Source: Haloarcula hispanica ATCC 33960 (GTDB lineage: Archaea; Halobacteriota; Halobacteria; Halobacteriales; Haloarculaceae). Taken from it: a stretch of 64,000 bases of DNA. A program made the position numbers and the translations under genes. The notes beneath the pieces were generated by a model that was not told the DNA's origin, did no database searches, and saw nothing but the letters and a program-made list of their open reading frames with translations. The stretch lies in assembly GCF_000223905.1 (NCBI RefSeq), contig NC_015948.1, positions 1 to 64,000 on the forward strand. Direction: 5' to 3'. Shown in pieces: positions 25,254 to 32,863 of the stretch. Numbering within the stretch: position 1 is the stretch's first letter; each line of letters starts with the position of its first letter.

Positions 25254-25706
25254 ATGGCCGATTGTCCGCTCGCAGACGACTGTCCCAAATTCACCGAACG
25301 AATTCAGGGGATGGGCTGTACCCACTACGGCGACCGTGGCGGCGCCGAGTGGTGCAATCACTACAACCAGCCCATCTCGGAACTCAAGAGCCAGCCGGTC
25401 AAGATGGGCGAGGAAGTCGCCGTCGACGTCGAGGACATCCACGAGAGCGGTGCCGGCGTCGGTCGGACCGAGGACGGCTTCATCATCATGGTGGACGGCG
25501 TGCTCCCGCCGGCCCGCTCGCTGGTCAAGGTGACGAACGTCCACTCGAACCACGCCCGCGCCGAGGAGGTCGAGCGACTGGAGATGGACGAAGAGCTCTC
25601 CGAATCCGAAACCAGCGAGAGCGACACCGATACCGACGAGACGGACGACGACCCCGACGACGACGGCCGGCGTCTCGGGAGCCGGGACAACTTCTGGGGC
25701 AGCTAG
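25254..25706 (+). CDS. TRAM-domain RNA-binding protein with Cys-rich head
   Basis: 150-aa protein with a TRAM domain at about residues 50-105: VKMGEEVAVDVEDIHESGAG, GVGRTEDGFIIMVDGVLPPARSLVKVTNV. TRAM domains bind tRNA or structured RNA. The N-terminus, before the domain, has four cysteines (ADCPLADDCPKF, GMGCTHYG, AEWCNHY) with the spacing of a metal site, not usual for stand-alone haloarchaeal TRAM proteins. The C-terminal 40 residues are Asp/Glu/Ser/Thr-rich and probably disordered. The ATG at 25254 was chosen because it puts the Cys head at the N-terminus; upstream codons are intergenic. Confidence 0.8.
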   Translation: MADCPLADDCPKFTERIQGMGCTHYGDRGGAEWCNHYNQPISELKSQPVKMGEEVAVDVEDIHESGAGVGRTEDGFIIMVDGVLPPARSLVKVTNVHSNHARAEEVERLEMDEELSESETSESDTDTDETDDDPDDDGRRLGSRDNFWGS

Positions 25707-25780
25707 GCCGCTGTGCAGTCACGGTAACTGGGACAGTTTGCGAGCGGGACTTTTTGGGACAGTCGGTACTTCTCCTGGAC

Positions 25781-26563
25781 ATGGACCTCGAACTCGATGG
25801 CAACGCAGCGCTGTGTACCGCCGCGACGAGCGGCCTCGGACTCGCGAGCGCCGAAGCCCTCGCCGCTGAGGGTGCCGACGTGGCCGTCTGTGGCCGAACG
25901 CCGGAACACGTCGACGAGGCACGGGACCGGCTCGAATCAATCGGCGACGGCGACGTACTGGCCGTCGAGGCCGACATCACCGACCCCGATCAGATCGAAG
26001 CGCTCGTCGAGGAGACCGTCGACACCTTCGGCGGCCTCGACCACGTCGTTACCAGCGCCGGCGGCCCGGCCCCCGGACCGTTCATGGAGACGACCGAACG
26101 GGACTGGTACGGCGCGTACGACCTGCTGGTGATGAGCGCCGTCTGGACCACCCGGACCGCCTATCCGTATCTCCGGGACTCCGACGACGGTACTATCGTC
26201 AACATCACCTCCCGATCCGTCAGGGAGGTCATCGACGACCTGGTGCTCTCGAACGCTGTCCGCCGGGCCGTCATCGGCCTGATGAAGACCCAGGCCCGCG
26301 AGTTCGCGCCGGAGGTCCGCGTCAACGCCGTCCTCCCCGGTGCACACGAGACGCCCCGCATCGAGGAACTCGTCGAGGCGGCCGTCGAGCGCGGCGAGTA
26401 CGATTCCTACGAGACGGGCATCGAATCGTGGTCCGACGCGCCGCTGCAGCGCGTTGGCCAGCCCGAGGAACTCGGAGACGTGGTGGCGTTCCTCTCGTCG
26501 GCCCGCTCCTCCTACGTCACCGGGACGGCCCTGCCCGTCGACGGCGGCGCGATGCGGAGCTAA
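25781..26563 (+). CDS. SDR family protein lacking the YxxxK pair
   Basis: 260-aa short-chain dehydrogenase/reductase-fold protein. The nucleotide-binding TAATSGLGLASAEALAAEGADVAVCGRT and the DITDPDQIEAL, VTSAGGPAPGPF and C-terminal SSYVTGTALPVDGG blocks are intact. The catalytic region reads IVNITSRSVREVIDDLVLSNAVRRAVIGLMK. Where most members have YxxxK this one has SxxxR, so the usual Tyr-Lys pair is absent. FabG-like relatives with SN.VR at this place are known, but their activity is unclear. Start at 25781; 74 bases after the TRAM gene. Confidence 0.83.
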   Translation: MDLELDGNAALCTAATSGLGLASAEALAAEGADVAVCGRTPEHVDEARDRLESIGDGDVLAVEADITDPDQIEALVEETVDTFGGLDHVVTSAGGPAPGPFMETTERDWYGAYDLLVMSAVWTTRTAYPYLRDSDDGTIVNITSRSVREVIDDLVLSNAVRRAVIGLMKTQAREFAPEVRVNAVLPGAHETPRIEELVEAAVERGEYDSYETGIESWSDAPLQRVGQPEELGDVVAFLSSARSSYVTGTALPVDGGAMRS

Positions 26564-26584
26564 CAGCCCTGGCCGCCGATCCGC

Positions 26585-27580
26585 TCAGAATCGCTCGTCA
26601 TCGCGTAGCTCCGACACGACCTCCCGAACGCGCTGAGCCTCGTCTTTCGGGACGACGAGTGTTCGGTTGTCGAAGGACGCCACCACGAGGTCTTCGACGC
26701 CGACGGCGCTGACGTGCCCGTCGCTCGCCAGCACGTTCCCGTCGGCGTCGATGGTGACCGCCTCCCCCAGCACCGCGTTTCCGTCTTGTTTGTCGAGGAT
26801 GCGCTCGAAGGCGTCCCACGAGCCCAGGTCGTCCCAGTCCAGCGCCGCCGGGACGACGAAGGCGTTCTCGGCGTCTTCGAGCACAGCGTAGTCGATGCTC
26901 ACCGGGTCAACAGCGGCAAAGGCGGCGTCATGGTCCCCGTCGTCGAGTCGCTCGACCATGGGTGCAAGCGGCGACGACGCCGCGGCGGACAGGAGGGCCG
27001 TCGGCGTCCACGCGAACAGGCCGGCGTTCCAGTAGAACCCCTCCCGGACGTACCGCTCTGCGGTCTCCCGGTCGGGCTTCTCGTGGAACGTTTCGACCGG
27101 CGCGAAGCCGTTCTCGGACGGCCCGGGCTTGATGTAGCCGTAGCCGGTCGCCGGCCGGTCGGGCTCAATGCCGACGGTAACAAGCCCCTCGGTTTCCACT
27201 GCGACTCGCGCGGCCGTTCGTGCGACCGTCTCGAACGGCCCCGAAATCCGGTGGTCGCTCGGCAGACACAGTAGAACGCAGTCGCCGACCTGTTCGCGGA
27301 TGCGGTGGGCCGCGTACGCCAGCGCCGGGCCGGTGTCTTTGGGTTCCGGTTCGGTCAACACCGCAGCACTCGGCGCGCGCGTTCGCACCCCGTCGGCGAA
27401 CGATTCGCGCGTCAACACGTAGGTCTCGTCCGCGAACCCCACTCGATTGACAGTCTCGGCGAGCAGTGACTCCTCTTCGCCAAACGAGAGAAACTGCTTT
27501 GGCCGGTCGCTCCGGCTCGCCGGATACAGCCGTGTGCCGGTTCCCCCGGCCAGGACGAGCGCGACGATTGGACGCTCCAT
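26585..27580 (-). CDS. Mannose-1-phosphate guanylyltransferase
   Basis: 331-aa nucleotidyltransferase of the ManC/GMP-pyrophosphorylase class, making GDP-mannose for N-glycans and exopolysaccharide. The pyrophosphorylase signature VLAGGTGTRLYPASRSDRPKQFL is at the N-terminus. CLPSDHRI follows, then GIEPDRPATGYGYIKPG and VETFHEKPDRETAE, with YWNAGLFAW in the active-site region and FVVPAALDWDDLGSWDAF near residue 245. It is the short form without the C-terminal isomerase domain. The ATG at 27580 fits the family N-terminus. The neighbours give no sugar-gene context. Confidence 0.88.
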   Translation of the reverse strand: MERPIVALVLAGGTGTRLYPASRSDRPKQFLSFGEEESLLAETVNRVGFADETYVLTRESFADGVRTRAPSAAVLTEPEPKDTGPALAYAAHRIREQVGDCVLLCLPSDHRISGPFETVARTAARVAVETEGLVTVGIEPDRPATGYGYIKPGPSENGFAPVETFHEKPDRETAERYVREGFYWNAGLFAWTPTALLSAAASSPLAPMVERLDDGDHDAAFAAVDPVSIDYAVLEDAENAFVVPAALDWDDLGSWDAFERILDKQDGNAVLGEAVTIDADGNVLASDGHVSAVGVEDLVVASFDNRTLVVPKDEAQRVREVVSELRDDERF

Positions 27581-27662
27581 ACTCGGAGTTAACCCGGCCA
27601 GTGCTAAAGTGTTATACTGGCGAACCTGTTGAAAAACGGTCGGAGCCGCTGCCGGCAGCCGC

Positions 27663-27947
27663 TTACCACGTCTCTATTGTGCCGTCTCTGATGTCCTCGA
27701 CACAGCCCTGACAGTCCGGACTCTCTGCGTCGTAGCAGACTGGCCGACGCTGCTCGTCCATCGACACCGCGCGGTACTCGGCGTGGCGGCGACAGACGAT
27801 TCGAGCCCGGCCCTCCTCGTCCCTGGGCAGGCCGGCCTCCGCCGACCGCTTGCCGTTTTTGTAGGCCTTCTTCGCGTCCGAGAGCTGCTGCTCGGCCGAC
27901 CGCAAGGTATCTCGGATGAACCGTGCGAGTCGGTCGTCGTCGGCCAT
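27663..27947 (-). CDS. Small zinc-binding protein, unknown family
   Basis: 94-aa protein. The first half is a charged helix (RFIRDTLRSAEQQLSDAKKAYKNGKRS). The second half has IVCRRHAEYRAVSMDEQRRPVCYD and PDCQGCVEDIRDGTIETW, with Cys/His ligands spaced as in a zinc ribbon (C-x2-H, C-x7-C-x2-C). The C-terminal ends at a Trp. The ATG at 27947 puts the helix at the N-terminus; an upstream start adds only 8 residues. Function not known. Confidence 0.7.
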   Translation of the reverse strand: MADDDRLARFIRDTLRSAEQQLSDAKKAYKNGKRSAEAGLPRDEEGRARIVCRRHAEYRAVSMDEQRRPVCYDAESPDCQGCVEDIRDGTIETW

Positions 27948-28057
27948 ACTGACCGTTGTGCCCCGCGACAAATCAATCTTCTCGCGTGGCTCTCGCGCCG
28001 CGACTGTGGGACCGCAACACCCTCACTCACTTTCACTTTCACTCCGCTGGGCGAGTG

Positions 28058-28065
28058 TTTATATC
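28058..28065 (+). promoter_or_regulatory. TATA-like box for the rpa transcription unit
   Basis: TTTATATC is centred 25 bases upstream of the ATG at 28086, so transcription should begin at the short leader ORF. Just upstream, at about 28026-28045, the run TTTCACTTTCACT is a small tandem repeat that could be a regulatory site. Confidence 0.6.
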
Positions 28066-28085
28066 CGAAGGCGACCAAGCGTCGG

Positions 28086-28133
28086 ATGTCTCCCAACGAA
28101 AACCAGGCGGAGACAGTGAAAGCCAATGACTGA
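28086..28133 (+). CDS. 15-residue leader ORF overlapping the rpa start
   Basis: ATG at 28086 to TGA at 28131-28133 encodes MSPNENQAETVKAND. The TATA-like box places the transcript's 5' end at or next to this ATG, so it would be the leaderless first ORF. Its last eight bases overlap the start of the rpa gene (ATG at 28126), which has no visible Shine-Dalgarno sequence. Ribosomes finishing the leader could re-initiate there, so it could set rpa expression. That it is translated is inferred. Confidence 0.45.
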   Translation: MSPNENQAETVKAND

Positions 28134-29070
28134 GTCAGATTTGCGTACCCACGCGACAGAGATACACGAGCAGTTTTCCGACCAGCTAGAGATCGACGTC
28201 GACGACGTCGTCGAGCGGCTCGATACGCTGGTGAACGACTATCAGGTCCCCATCAGTGAGGCCCGCCGGAGCGTCGTCAACACGTACCTCGACGAGGCTG
28301 GTATGGACCGCGACCAGCTGGGCGGCGGCGACGGCGGCGGCAACGAGCAAGTGAACGTCGCCGATGTCGACGCCCCCGAGGAGTGGGTCGACGTTCGCGC
28401 GACGGTCGTCGAACTCTGGGAGCCGCGCGCCGACGCCGTGGCCCAGGTCGGCTTGTTGGGCGACGAGACGGGCACGATCAAGTTCACGAAGTGGTCGAAG
28501 TCCGACCTCCCGTCGCTCGAAGAAGGGAAGTCCTACGCCCTGCGCAACGTCGTCACCGACGAGTACCAGGGCCGCTTCTCCGTGAAGCTCAACCGGACGA
28601 CCACTATCGAGGAACTCGACGAGGCAATTGAGGTCGGCGACGACAGCGTCGAGGCCGAGGGCGCGCTGGTCGACATCCAGTCGGGCTCCGGGCTCATCAA
28701 GCGCTGTCCGGAGGACGACTGCACGCGCGTCCTCCAGAACGGCCGCTGTAGCGAACACGGCGAGGTCGAAGGCGAGTTCGACCTCCGAATCAAGGGCGTC
28801 CTCGACGACGGCGAGGAGGTCACCGAGGTCATCTTCGACGAGGACGCGACCGAGGAGCTGACCGGCATCGCCCTCGAAGAGGCGAAGGAGATGGCGATGG
28901 ACGCGCTCGACACCACCGTTGTCGCCGACGAGATGCGACAGAAAATCCTCGGCCGGTATTACCGCGTCCGCGGTCCGACGTTTGGCCGCTACTTGCTCGC
29001 CGACGAGCAGGAGCGACTGACCGGGGCCGTGGATGCAGACGAGATTCTCATCAAAGCGAGGTCGATCTAA
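28126..29070 (+). CDS. rpa3: RPA-like single-stranded DNA-binding protein
   Basis: 314-aa ssDNA-binding protein of the haloarchaeal RPA family. An N-terminal helical region (residues 1-65) leads by a Gly-rich linker to one OB-fold (WVDVRATVVELWEPRADAVAQVGLLGDETGTIKFTKW, about 86-170). A zinc finger follows (CPEDDCTRVLQNGRCSEHG, about 200-218), then a second, less clear OB-like C-terminal region ending YYRVRGPTFGRYLL. Length and single OB plus zinc finger match the Haloferax Rpa3 type rather than the larger Rpa1. The stop codon abuts the start of the partner gene. It binds ssDNA in replication and repair. Confidence 0.85.
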   Translation: MTESDLRTHATEIHEQFSDQLEIDVDDVVERLDTLVNDYQVPISEARRSVVNTYLDEAGMDRDQLGGGDGGGNEQVNVADVDAPEEWVDVRATVVELWEPRADAVAQVGLLGDETGTIKFTKWSKSDLPSLEEGKSYALRNVVTDEYQGRFSVKLNRTTTIEELDEAIEVGDDSVEAEGALVDIQSGSGLIKRCPEDDCTRVLQNGRCSEHGEVEGEFDLRIKGVLDDGEEVTEVIFDEDATEELTGIALEEAKEMAMDALDTTVVADEMRQKILGRYYRVRGPTFGRYLLADEQERLTGAVDADEILIKARSI

Positions 29071-29685
29071 ATGGCGAGTACACCCACCCGCGAGGTCGCA
29101 CGGCGCGTCTTCGCACGCGAGTTCAACGACGCGAGCTACACGTTCAAGGAATCCGACGACGACCGCGCGCCGGTGTACGTCCTCCTGCCGACCGGCCAGC
29201 GCGCCAACCGCGTGTTCCTGGTCGGGACCCTCACCGAAACCGAAGACGTCGGTGAGGACAGCGAGTACTGGCAGGGCCGGGTCGTCGACCCCAACGGCGA
29301 CACGTTCTTCATGTACGCCGGGCAGTACCAGCCCGACGCGGCGTCGATGCTGCGCGAACTGGAGCCGCCGGCCTACGTCGCTGTCGTCGGCAAGCCACGC
29401 ACCTACGAGACCGACGAGGGCGAAGTGAACGTCTCGATCCGCCCCGAGTCCATCTCGAAGGTCGACGAAGCGACGCGGGACCGCTGGGTCGTCGAAACGG
29501 CCGAGCGAACGCTTGACCGGGTCAAGCGGTACAAGGAAGCCGACATGGAGGACCCGGCCACTGACGAGTATATCTCGATGGCTGACGAGGAGTACGAGCA
29601 GTTGTCAATCGAGAACTATCGGCAGTCGGTCGTCGGCGCGCTGGAGAGCCTGCAGGACGAACAGGCCGAAGCCAGCGCGGACTGA
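29071..29685 (+). CDS. rpap3: RPA-associated protein (COG3390 family)
   Basis: 204-aa partner of the upstream RPA-like protein, start codon immediately after its stop. The core reads VARRVFAREFNDASYTFKESDDDRAPVYVLLPTGQRANRVFLVGTLTETEDVG and YWQGRVVDPNGDTFFMYAGQYQPDA, an OB-fold-like module typical of COG3390, followed by PPAYVAVVGKPRTYETDEG and a helical acidic C-terminus. In haloarchaea members of this family are cotranscribed with rpa genes and physically associate with the RPA protein. Confidence 0.83.
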   Translation: MASTPTREVARRVFAREFNDASYTFKESDDDRAPVYVLLPTGQRANRVFLVGTLTETEDVGEDSEYWQGRVVDPNGDTFFMYAGQYQPDAASMLRELEPPAYVAVVGKPRTYETDEGEVNVSIRPESISKVDEATRDRWVVETAERTLDRVKRYKEADMEDPATDEYISMADEEYEQLSIENYRQSVVGALESLQDEQAEASAD

Positions 29686-29731
29686 CCGCGGCACCGTCCT
29701 CGATTTTTCGCTGCTGGCAGGTCGACCGGCG

Positions 29732-30160
29732 CTACGGCTCTAGTAGCTCGATTCGGTTCCCTTCTGGATCGACGACGAACATGATCGTCGTCCCGCTCTC
29801 GGTCGTTTGCGGGCCGCTGAGCGTTTCGACATCATCGGGTAGTCGGTCGGCGACCGCATCGAGGTCGTCGACTTCCAGCCCGGGATGGGTCGCTCCCGGT
29901 CGATTGAGGTCCGGGTCCGGCATCGCCTCGCCTTCCGGCTCGTAGCTCGCCAGTTCCAGACGCGCGCCGCCGGCGTCGAGGTGCACCAGTTCGGCGCTGG
30001 CCCCTTCGATGTCGACGGCGGTGCCGAACGCCTCGTCACCGACCGAGAAGCGCGTCAGCACGTCGAGTCCGAGCACGTCGCGGTAGAACTCGACGGCGCG
30101 GTCCAGATCGCTGACGATGATACCGAAGTGGTGAGCGGTCGCGTCGATGTCTGTCGCCAT
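29732..30160 (-). CDS. VOC (glyoxalase-fold) family protein
   Basis: 142-aa protein of the vicinal-oxygen-chelate superfamily. Two beta-alpha-beta-beta-beta modules are seen: HHFGIIVSDLDRAVEFYRDVLGLDVL with its first-strand His, and HPGLEVDDLDAVADRL with the second His. FVVDPEGNRIELLEP is the metal-binding C-terminal motif. The closest family is lactoylglutathione lyase/methylmalonyl-CoA epimerase, but single-domain VOC proteins have many substrates. Start at 30160 (MATDIDATAHH). Confidence 0.85.
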   Translation of the reverse strand: MATDIDATAHHFGIIVSDLDRAVEFYRDVLGLDVLTRFSVGDEAFGTAVDIEGASAELVHLDAGGARLELASYEPEGEAMPDPDLNRPGATHPGLEVDDLDAVADRLPDDVETLSGPQTTESGTTIMFVVDPEGNRIELLEP

Positions 30161-30260
30161 CTCTGCCGGAACCGAGGTCGGCCGGCTGTTAAATCACAGC
30201 GGTTCGACTGTCGTCAGAGACGGCCACCAAGGGACCGGTCCGGTAGCGTCTGACAAACGA

Positions 30261-30268
30261 TTAAATAC
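30261..30268 (+). promoter_or_regulatory. TATA-like box for the RHH gene
   Basis: TTAAATAC is centred 30 bases before the ATG at 30294, predicting a transcript start within a few bases of the start codon. Confidence 0.5.
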
Positions 30269-30293
30269 GTTGCTGCTGAAACAGTACATAACT

Positions 30294-30728
30294 ATGGGCA
30301 ACAAAAACAAGACTATCTCCTTCCGCGTCAGCGAGGACAAATTCGAAACCCTCCGCGAAATCGCCGAGGAACGCGATATCTCGCTGTCCGCAGTTTTTCG
30401 TGACTACGTCGACACGCTTGTTTCCCACGACGGTCAGGTGAAGGTCGCGCCGGAACACGAGTTCGAGGACGACGCAACCGAGACCAGTACCGAGAGCTTC
30501 CCGCCGAAAGTCGAAGTTCCGAAGAGCTTCGTCCGCGAGCACGAGCGACTCGAACTCGAAGCCGAACACCTCCGCGAACAACTGGAAGAACACAAGCGCT
30601 ACGTCACGAAGCTCCGCCAGCAACTCGACGAGATGGATCAAGACGAGGTCATTCATCTCGAAGACCTCGATCAGGGCGAAGAGGAAGACGCCTCCTATCG
30701 CATCGGCAGCTTCGACGACCTAGAGTAA
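30294..30728 (+). CDS. Ribbon-helix-helix DNA-binding protein with coiled coil
   Basis: 144-aa protein. The N-terminal KTISFRVSEDKFETLREIAEERDISLSAVFRDYVDTLV (about residues 6-43) is a CopG/MetJ-type ribbon-helix-helix, a dimeric DNA-binding fold. A linker leads to a strong heptad coiled coil (VREHERLELEAEHLREQLEEHKRYVTKLRQQLDEM, about 81-115) and an acidic tail with an aromatic end (SYRIGSFDDLE). The coiled coil suggests dimers or higher assemblies that bridge sites. It is not near a plasmid partition gene. The last 9 bases overlap the convergent gene. Confidence 0.75.
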   Translation: MGNKNKTISFRVSEDKFETLREIAEERDISLSAVFRDYVDTLVSHDGQVKVAPEHEFEDDATETSTESFPPKVEVPKSFVREHERLELEAEHLREQLEEHKRYVTKLRQQLDEMDQDEVIHLEDLDQGEEEDASYRIGSFDDLE

Positions 30729-31172
30729 CCGCTGGCGTTTCTGCTGTACGTCCTCGGCGACGTCGTCGCGCCCATCGACATCGGCCAGGGTTTCCACGGC
30801 TTCTAACGTTCTGACGGAGTTATCGAGGAAAGAGAGCACGTCGCCCGGATACGCATACAGCATGTAGTCGTCGCTCATCACGTCGACGATTGCGTCCGGC
30901 CCCATTCCCTGTTCGCGCAGTTCCAGCAGGTACGAGATGAACTTCCGCTCGGCACAACCACAGTGGGGGTTGGCCTCACAGTCACAGTCGAGGAAGTCCT
31001 CAGCGAAATCCAGGACTCGCTCTCTGGAGGCTTCGTCGAGCTTTGCCAACCCCTCGCCCTGAAACAGGATGTCCAGCGTCGCACCCTTGAACGCCCCCTT
31101 CGGGAAGCTCGTCTCTAGCTGGGAGGCGAGCTGCTGGTGGTTCTTGACGTAGATTTTGTCCGTGATGGCCAC
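30720..31172 (-). CDS. Haloarchaeal protein with CxC-rich cluster, unknown function
   Basis: 150-aa protein I cannot place in a family. Its core is a predicted metal or disulfide cluster, LDCDCEANPHCGCAERKFISYL, with five cysteines in 14 residues, in a helical background (VDVMSDDYMLYAYPGDVLSFLDNSVRTLEAVETL). The GTG at 31172 (AITDKIYVKNHQQL) was chosen because TTTTACA lies about 26 bases upstream on the coding strand, giving a leaderless transcript. An ATG at 31301 would add 43 residues that read as a poor N-terminus. Convergent with and overlapping the RHH gene. Confidence 0.65.
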   Translation of the reverse strand: MAITDKIYVKNHQQLASQLETSFPKGAFKGATLDILFQGEGLAKLDEASRERVLDFAEDFLDCDCEANPHCGCAERKFISYLLELREQGMGPDAIVDVMSDDYMLYAYPGDVLSFLDNSVRTLEAVETLADVDGRDDVAEDVQQKRQRLL

Positions 31173-31405
31173 GCGTGCCTCTCTGTACGCGTCGGCTGTG
31201 TAAAAGCGTCTCGAAGCAGCCGGTGAGCTATCGTAACAATTGAAATGGTTTACACACTGACCGCATTGCAGGCGTGCGAGCAGGTGTGCACTGATTTTCA
31301 ATGGCTACTATAGTCGAACTCAACTCCGAACCGACGTGCCACCGCTGTCACGCGCTCTCACGACTCACTGGTTCCCCGATTCGTAACGTATTTCTGTTCC
31401 AGCGG

Positions 31406-31413
31406 AATATCTA
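31406..31413 (+). promoter_or_regulatory. TATA-like box for tRNA-His
   Basis: AATATCTA is centred about 24 bases before the tRNA 5' base at 31433, the expected archaeal tRNA promoter spacing. Confidence 0.5.
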
Positions 31414-31432
31414 TGATTGCCTCAATAAGCGT

Positions 31433-31504
31433 GTCCGGGTTGGGGTAGTGGTATCCTTCAGCCTTGTGGTGGCTGAGACGTGGGTTCAATTCCCGCACCC
31501 GGAC
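31433..31504 (+). tRNA. tRNA-His (GUG)
   Basis: Acceptor stem TCCGGGT/ACCCGGA, with the extra G at 31433 opposite C31504, is the G-1:C73 pair that identifies histidine tRNA. The D-arm is GGGTAGTGGTATCC, the anticodon stem TCAGCC/GGCTGA, and the loop TTGTGGT gives anticodon GTG. The T-arm is GTGGGTTCAATTCCCGC. No intron. Terminator-like T-rich sequence follows. Confidence 0.92.
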
Positions 31505-31610
31505 TGTATCAATTTTCTTATATGTTTTGAACCGAGGACATCAGTACGTTTAGTTTTACTTTCACCCCACTCGGCTCATATTTACTATCTACTACGTTCT
31601 TGTCTGCCCT

Positions 31611-32459
31611 GTGAAAGAGTTTGACTGTCCGACATGTGGTCGGGTATTCGATAGTCGACGTGGTCTTGGGGTGCATCATAGCCGCGTCCACGACGAACGG
31701 CTACCGAATAGAGAGTGCAACCATTGTGGAGATTCCTTCTACTGTGAGTCCGCCCGAGCCTACTGTTCGAAGCACTGCCACGATGCCGCTGTATCGTACG
31801 AAGGAAAAGCCAATCCGAACTTTTCGGATGCGACAGAGCAGACGAATTGCGAGGTCTGTGGCGCGAAGTTCGAGTATTACCCGTCGGAGAAAGATGGGGT
31901 ATACTGCTCTGACTGTGTCGAGAACGCGGCGTGGCGCGACCCGCCACAAATTTCTGGAGCTGCACACCACTCGTGGTCCGGTGGCAAACTATCGGTCTCC
32001 TGTGACGTTTGCGACGCCCGCATTGAGCGATATCCGAGTCAGATTCAGAGTGAAGTCGTCCTCTGCAGCCGTGACTGCCACGCGGAGTGGCTTTCGGCGG
32101 CGTTCACCGGTGACGGGCATCTGAACTGGCGCGGCGGTGGTGTCGGCGAGTACGGACCGGGATGGCGGTCGGTGCGCGAGCAGGCCCTGGCGCGAGACGA
32201 CCACGCTTGCGTGCTGTGTGGCACTGCTGCCGAGGAACTGGGACGGAACCCGGATGTGCACCACATCGTGCCGGTTCGGTTGTTCGCCGCGATGCCAGCG
32301 CTCGCCGTCCGAGACGCACACACGCTGGACAACGTCGTCTCGCTGTGTCCGGGCTGTCACCGTCGAGCCGAGTTCGGTCACGTTTCGCGGGCGGAGTTGC
32401 GTTGGCGGGCCGGTATCCCTCGAATAGATACCCCCGTCGCAGGCGGCGCGATGGCGTAA
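31611..32459 (+). CDS. HNH endonuclease with C2H2 and three zinc ribbons
   Basis: 282-aa predicted nuclease. The layout in order is a C2H2 finger (CPTCGRVF...HHSRVH), three treble-clef/zinc-ribbon repeats at about residues 35-56, 80-105 and 130-157 (CNHCGDSFY...YCSKHC; CEVCGAKFEYY...YCSDC; CDVCDARIERY...LCSRDC), then a HNH domain (CVLCG, DVHHIVPV, CPGCHRRAEF). The catalytic His is in HHIVP. The start is GTG at 31611, with a TATA-like ATATTTAC about 30 bases upstream. Repeated Cys modules before HNH are seen in virus and mobile-element nucleases. Its place just after tRNA-His suggests acquisition by integration, but no integrase is left. Confidence 0.75.
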   Translation: MKEFDCPTCGRVFDSRRGLGVHHSRVHDERLPNRECNHCGDSFYCESARAYCSKHCHDAAVSYEGKANPNFSDATEQTNCEVCGAKFEYYPSEKDGVYCSDCVENAAWRDPPQISGAAHHSWSGGKLSVSCDVCDARIERYPSQIQSEVVLCSRDCHAEWLSAAFTGDGHLNWRGGGVGEYGPGWRSVREQALARDDHACVLCGTAAEELGRNPDVHHIVPVRLFAAMPALAVRDAHTLDNVVSLCPGCHRRAEFGHVSRAELRWRAGIPRIDTPVAGGAMA

Positions 32460-32502
32460 CTGGACCGGAATCTACACAATCAGTCCCGCCGCCAGTACGC
32501 GT

Positions 32503-32781
32503 ATGTCACCAACTGTCGACGAACTGCGGAACGAGATCCGCGAGGCTGTCGGGCGGTACGAACGCCCGGTCTCGACTGCTTTCACCAAGGAAGCTCTGGC
32601 GGCCATCTGCGAAGCTGTCGGGTACGATATCGACACGGACCGACTGCCGTCGAAGCCGCAGATGCGGGCGGGGATTCTCTGGACAATCGGCGAGCGCGAG
32701 GACGACGACCCGGCGGACGCGGAACAGCCCTTCCGGAAGGGAGAACTCGAAGCGATTGCCGCGGCGCTGTCCGACGAGTAA
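32503..32781 (+). CDS. Small helical protein, unknown
   Basis: 92-aa acidic protein, wholly helical: ELRNEIREAVGRYERPVSTAFTKEALAAICEAVGYDIDTDRLPSKPQMRAGILWTIG. No motif I recognise. The conserved look of the central KEALAAI...MRAGI segment suggests a small haloarchaeal family. It lies 43 bases after the HNH gene on the same strand and may be cotranscribed with it. Confidence 0.5.
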   Translation: MSPTVDELRNEIREAVGRYERPVSTAFTKEALAAICEAVGYDIDTDRLPSKPQMRAGILWTIGEREDDDPADAEQPFRKGELEAIAAALSDE

Positions 32782-32863
32782 CGGTGCCCTTCGGCTGGTG
32801 CGAGGTTTCCAGTTGACCGTCAGAATGCGGAGCTATTTGCTTCCCGACAGCGAATTAACCAGT

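Noticed and set aside
31301..31624. A plus-strand open frame starting MATIVELNSEPTCHRC
   Set aside because: It crosses tRNA-His and has no coding pattern after the first 20 codons.
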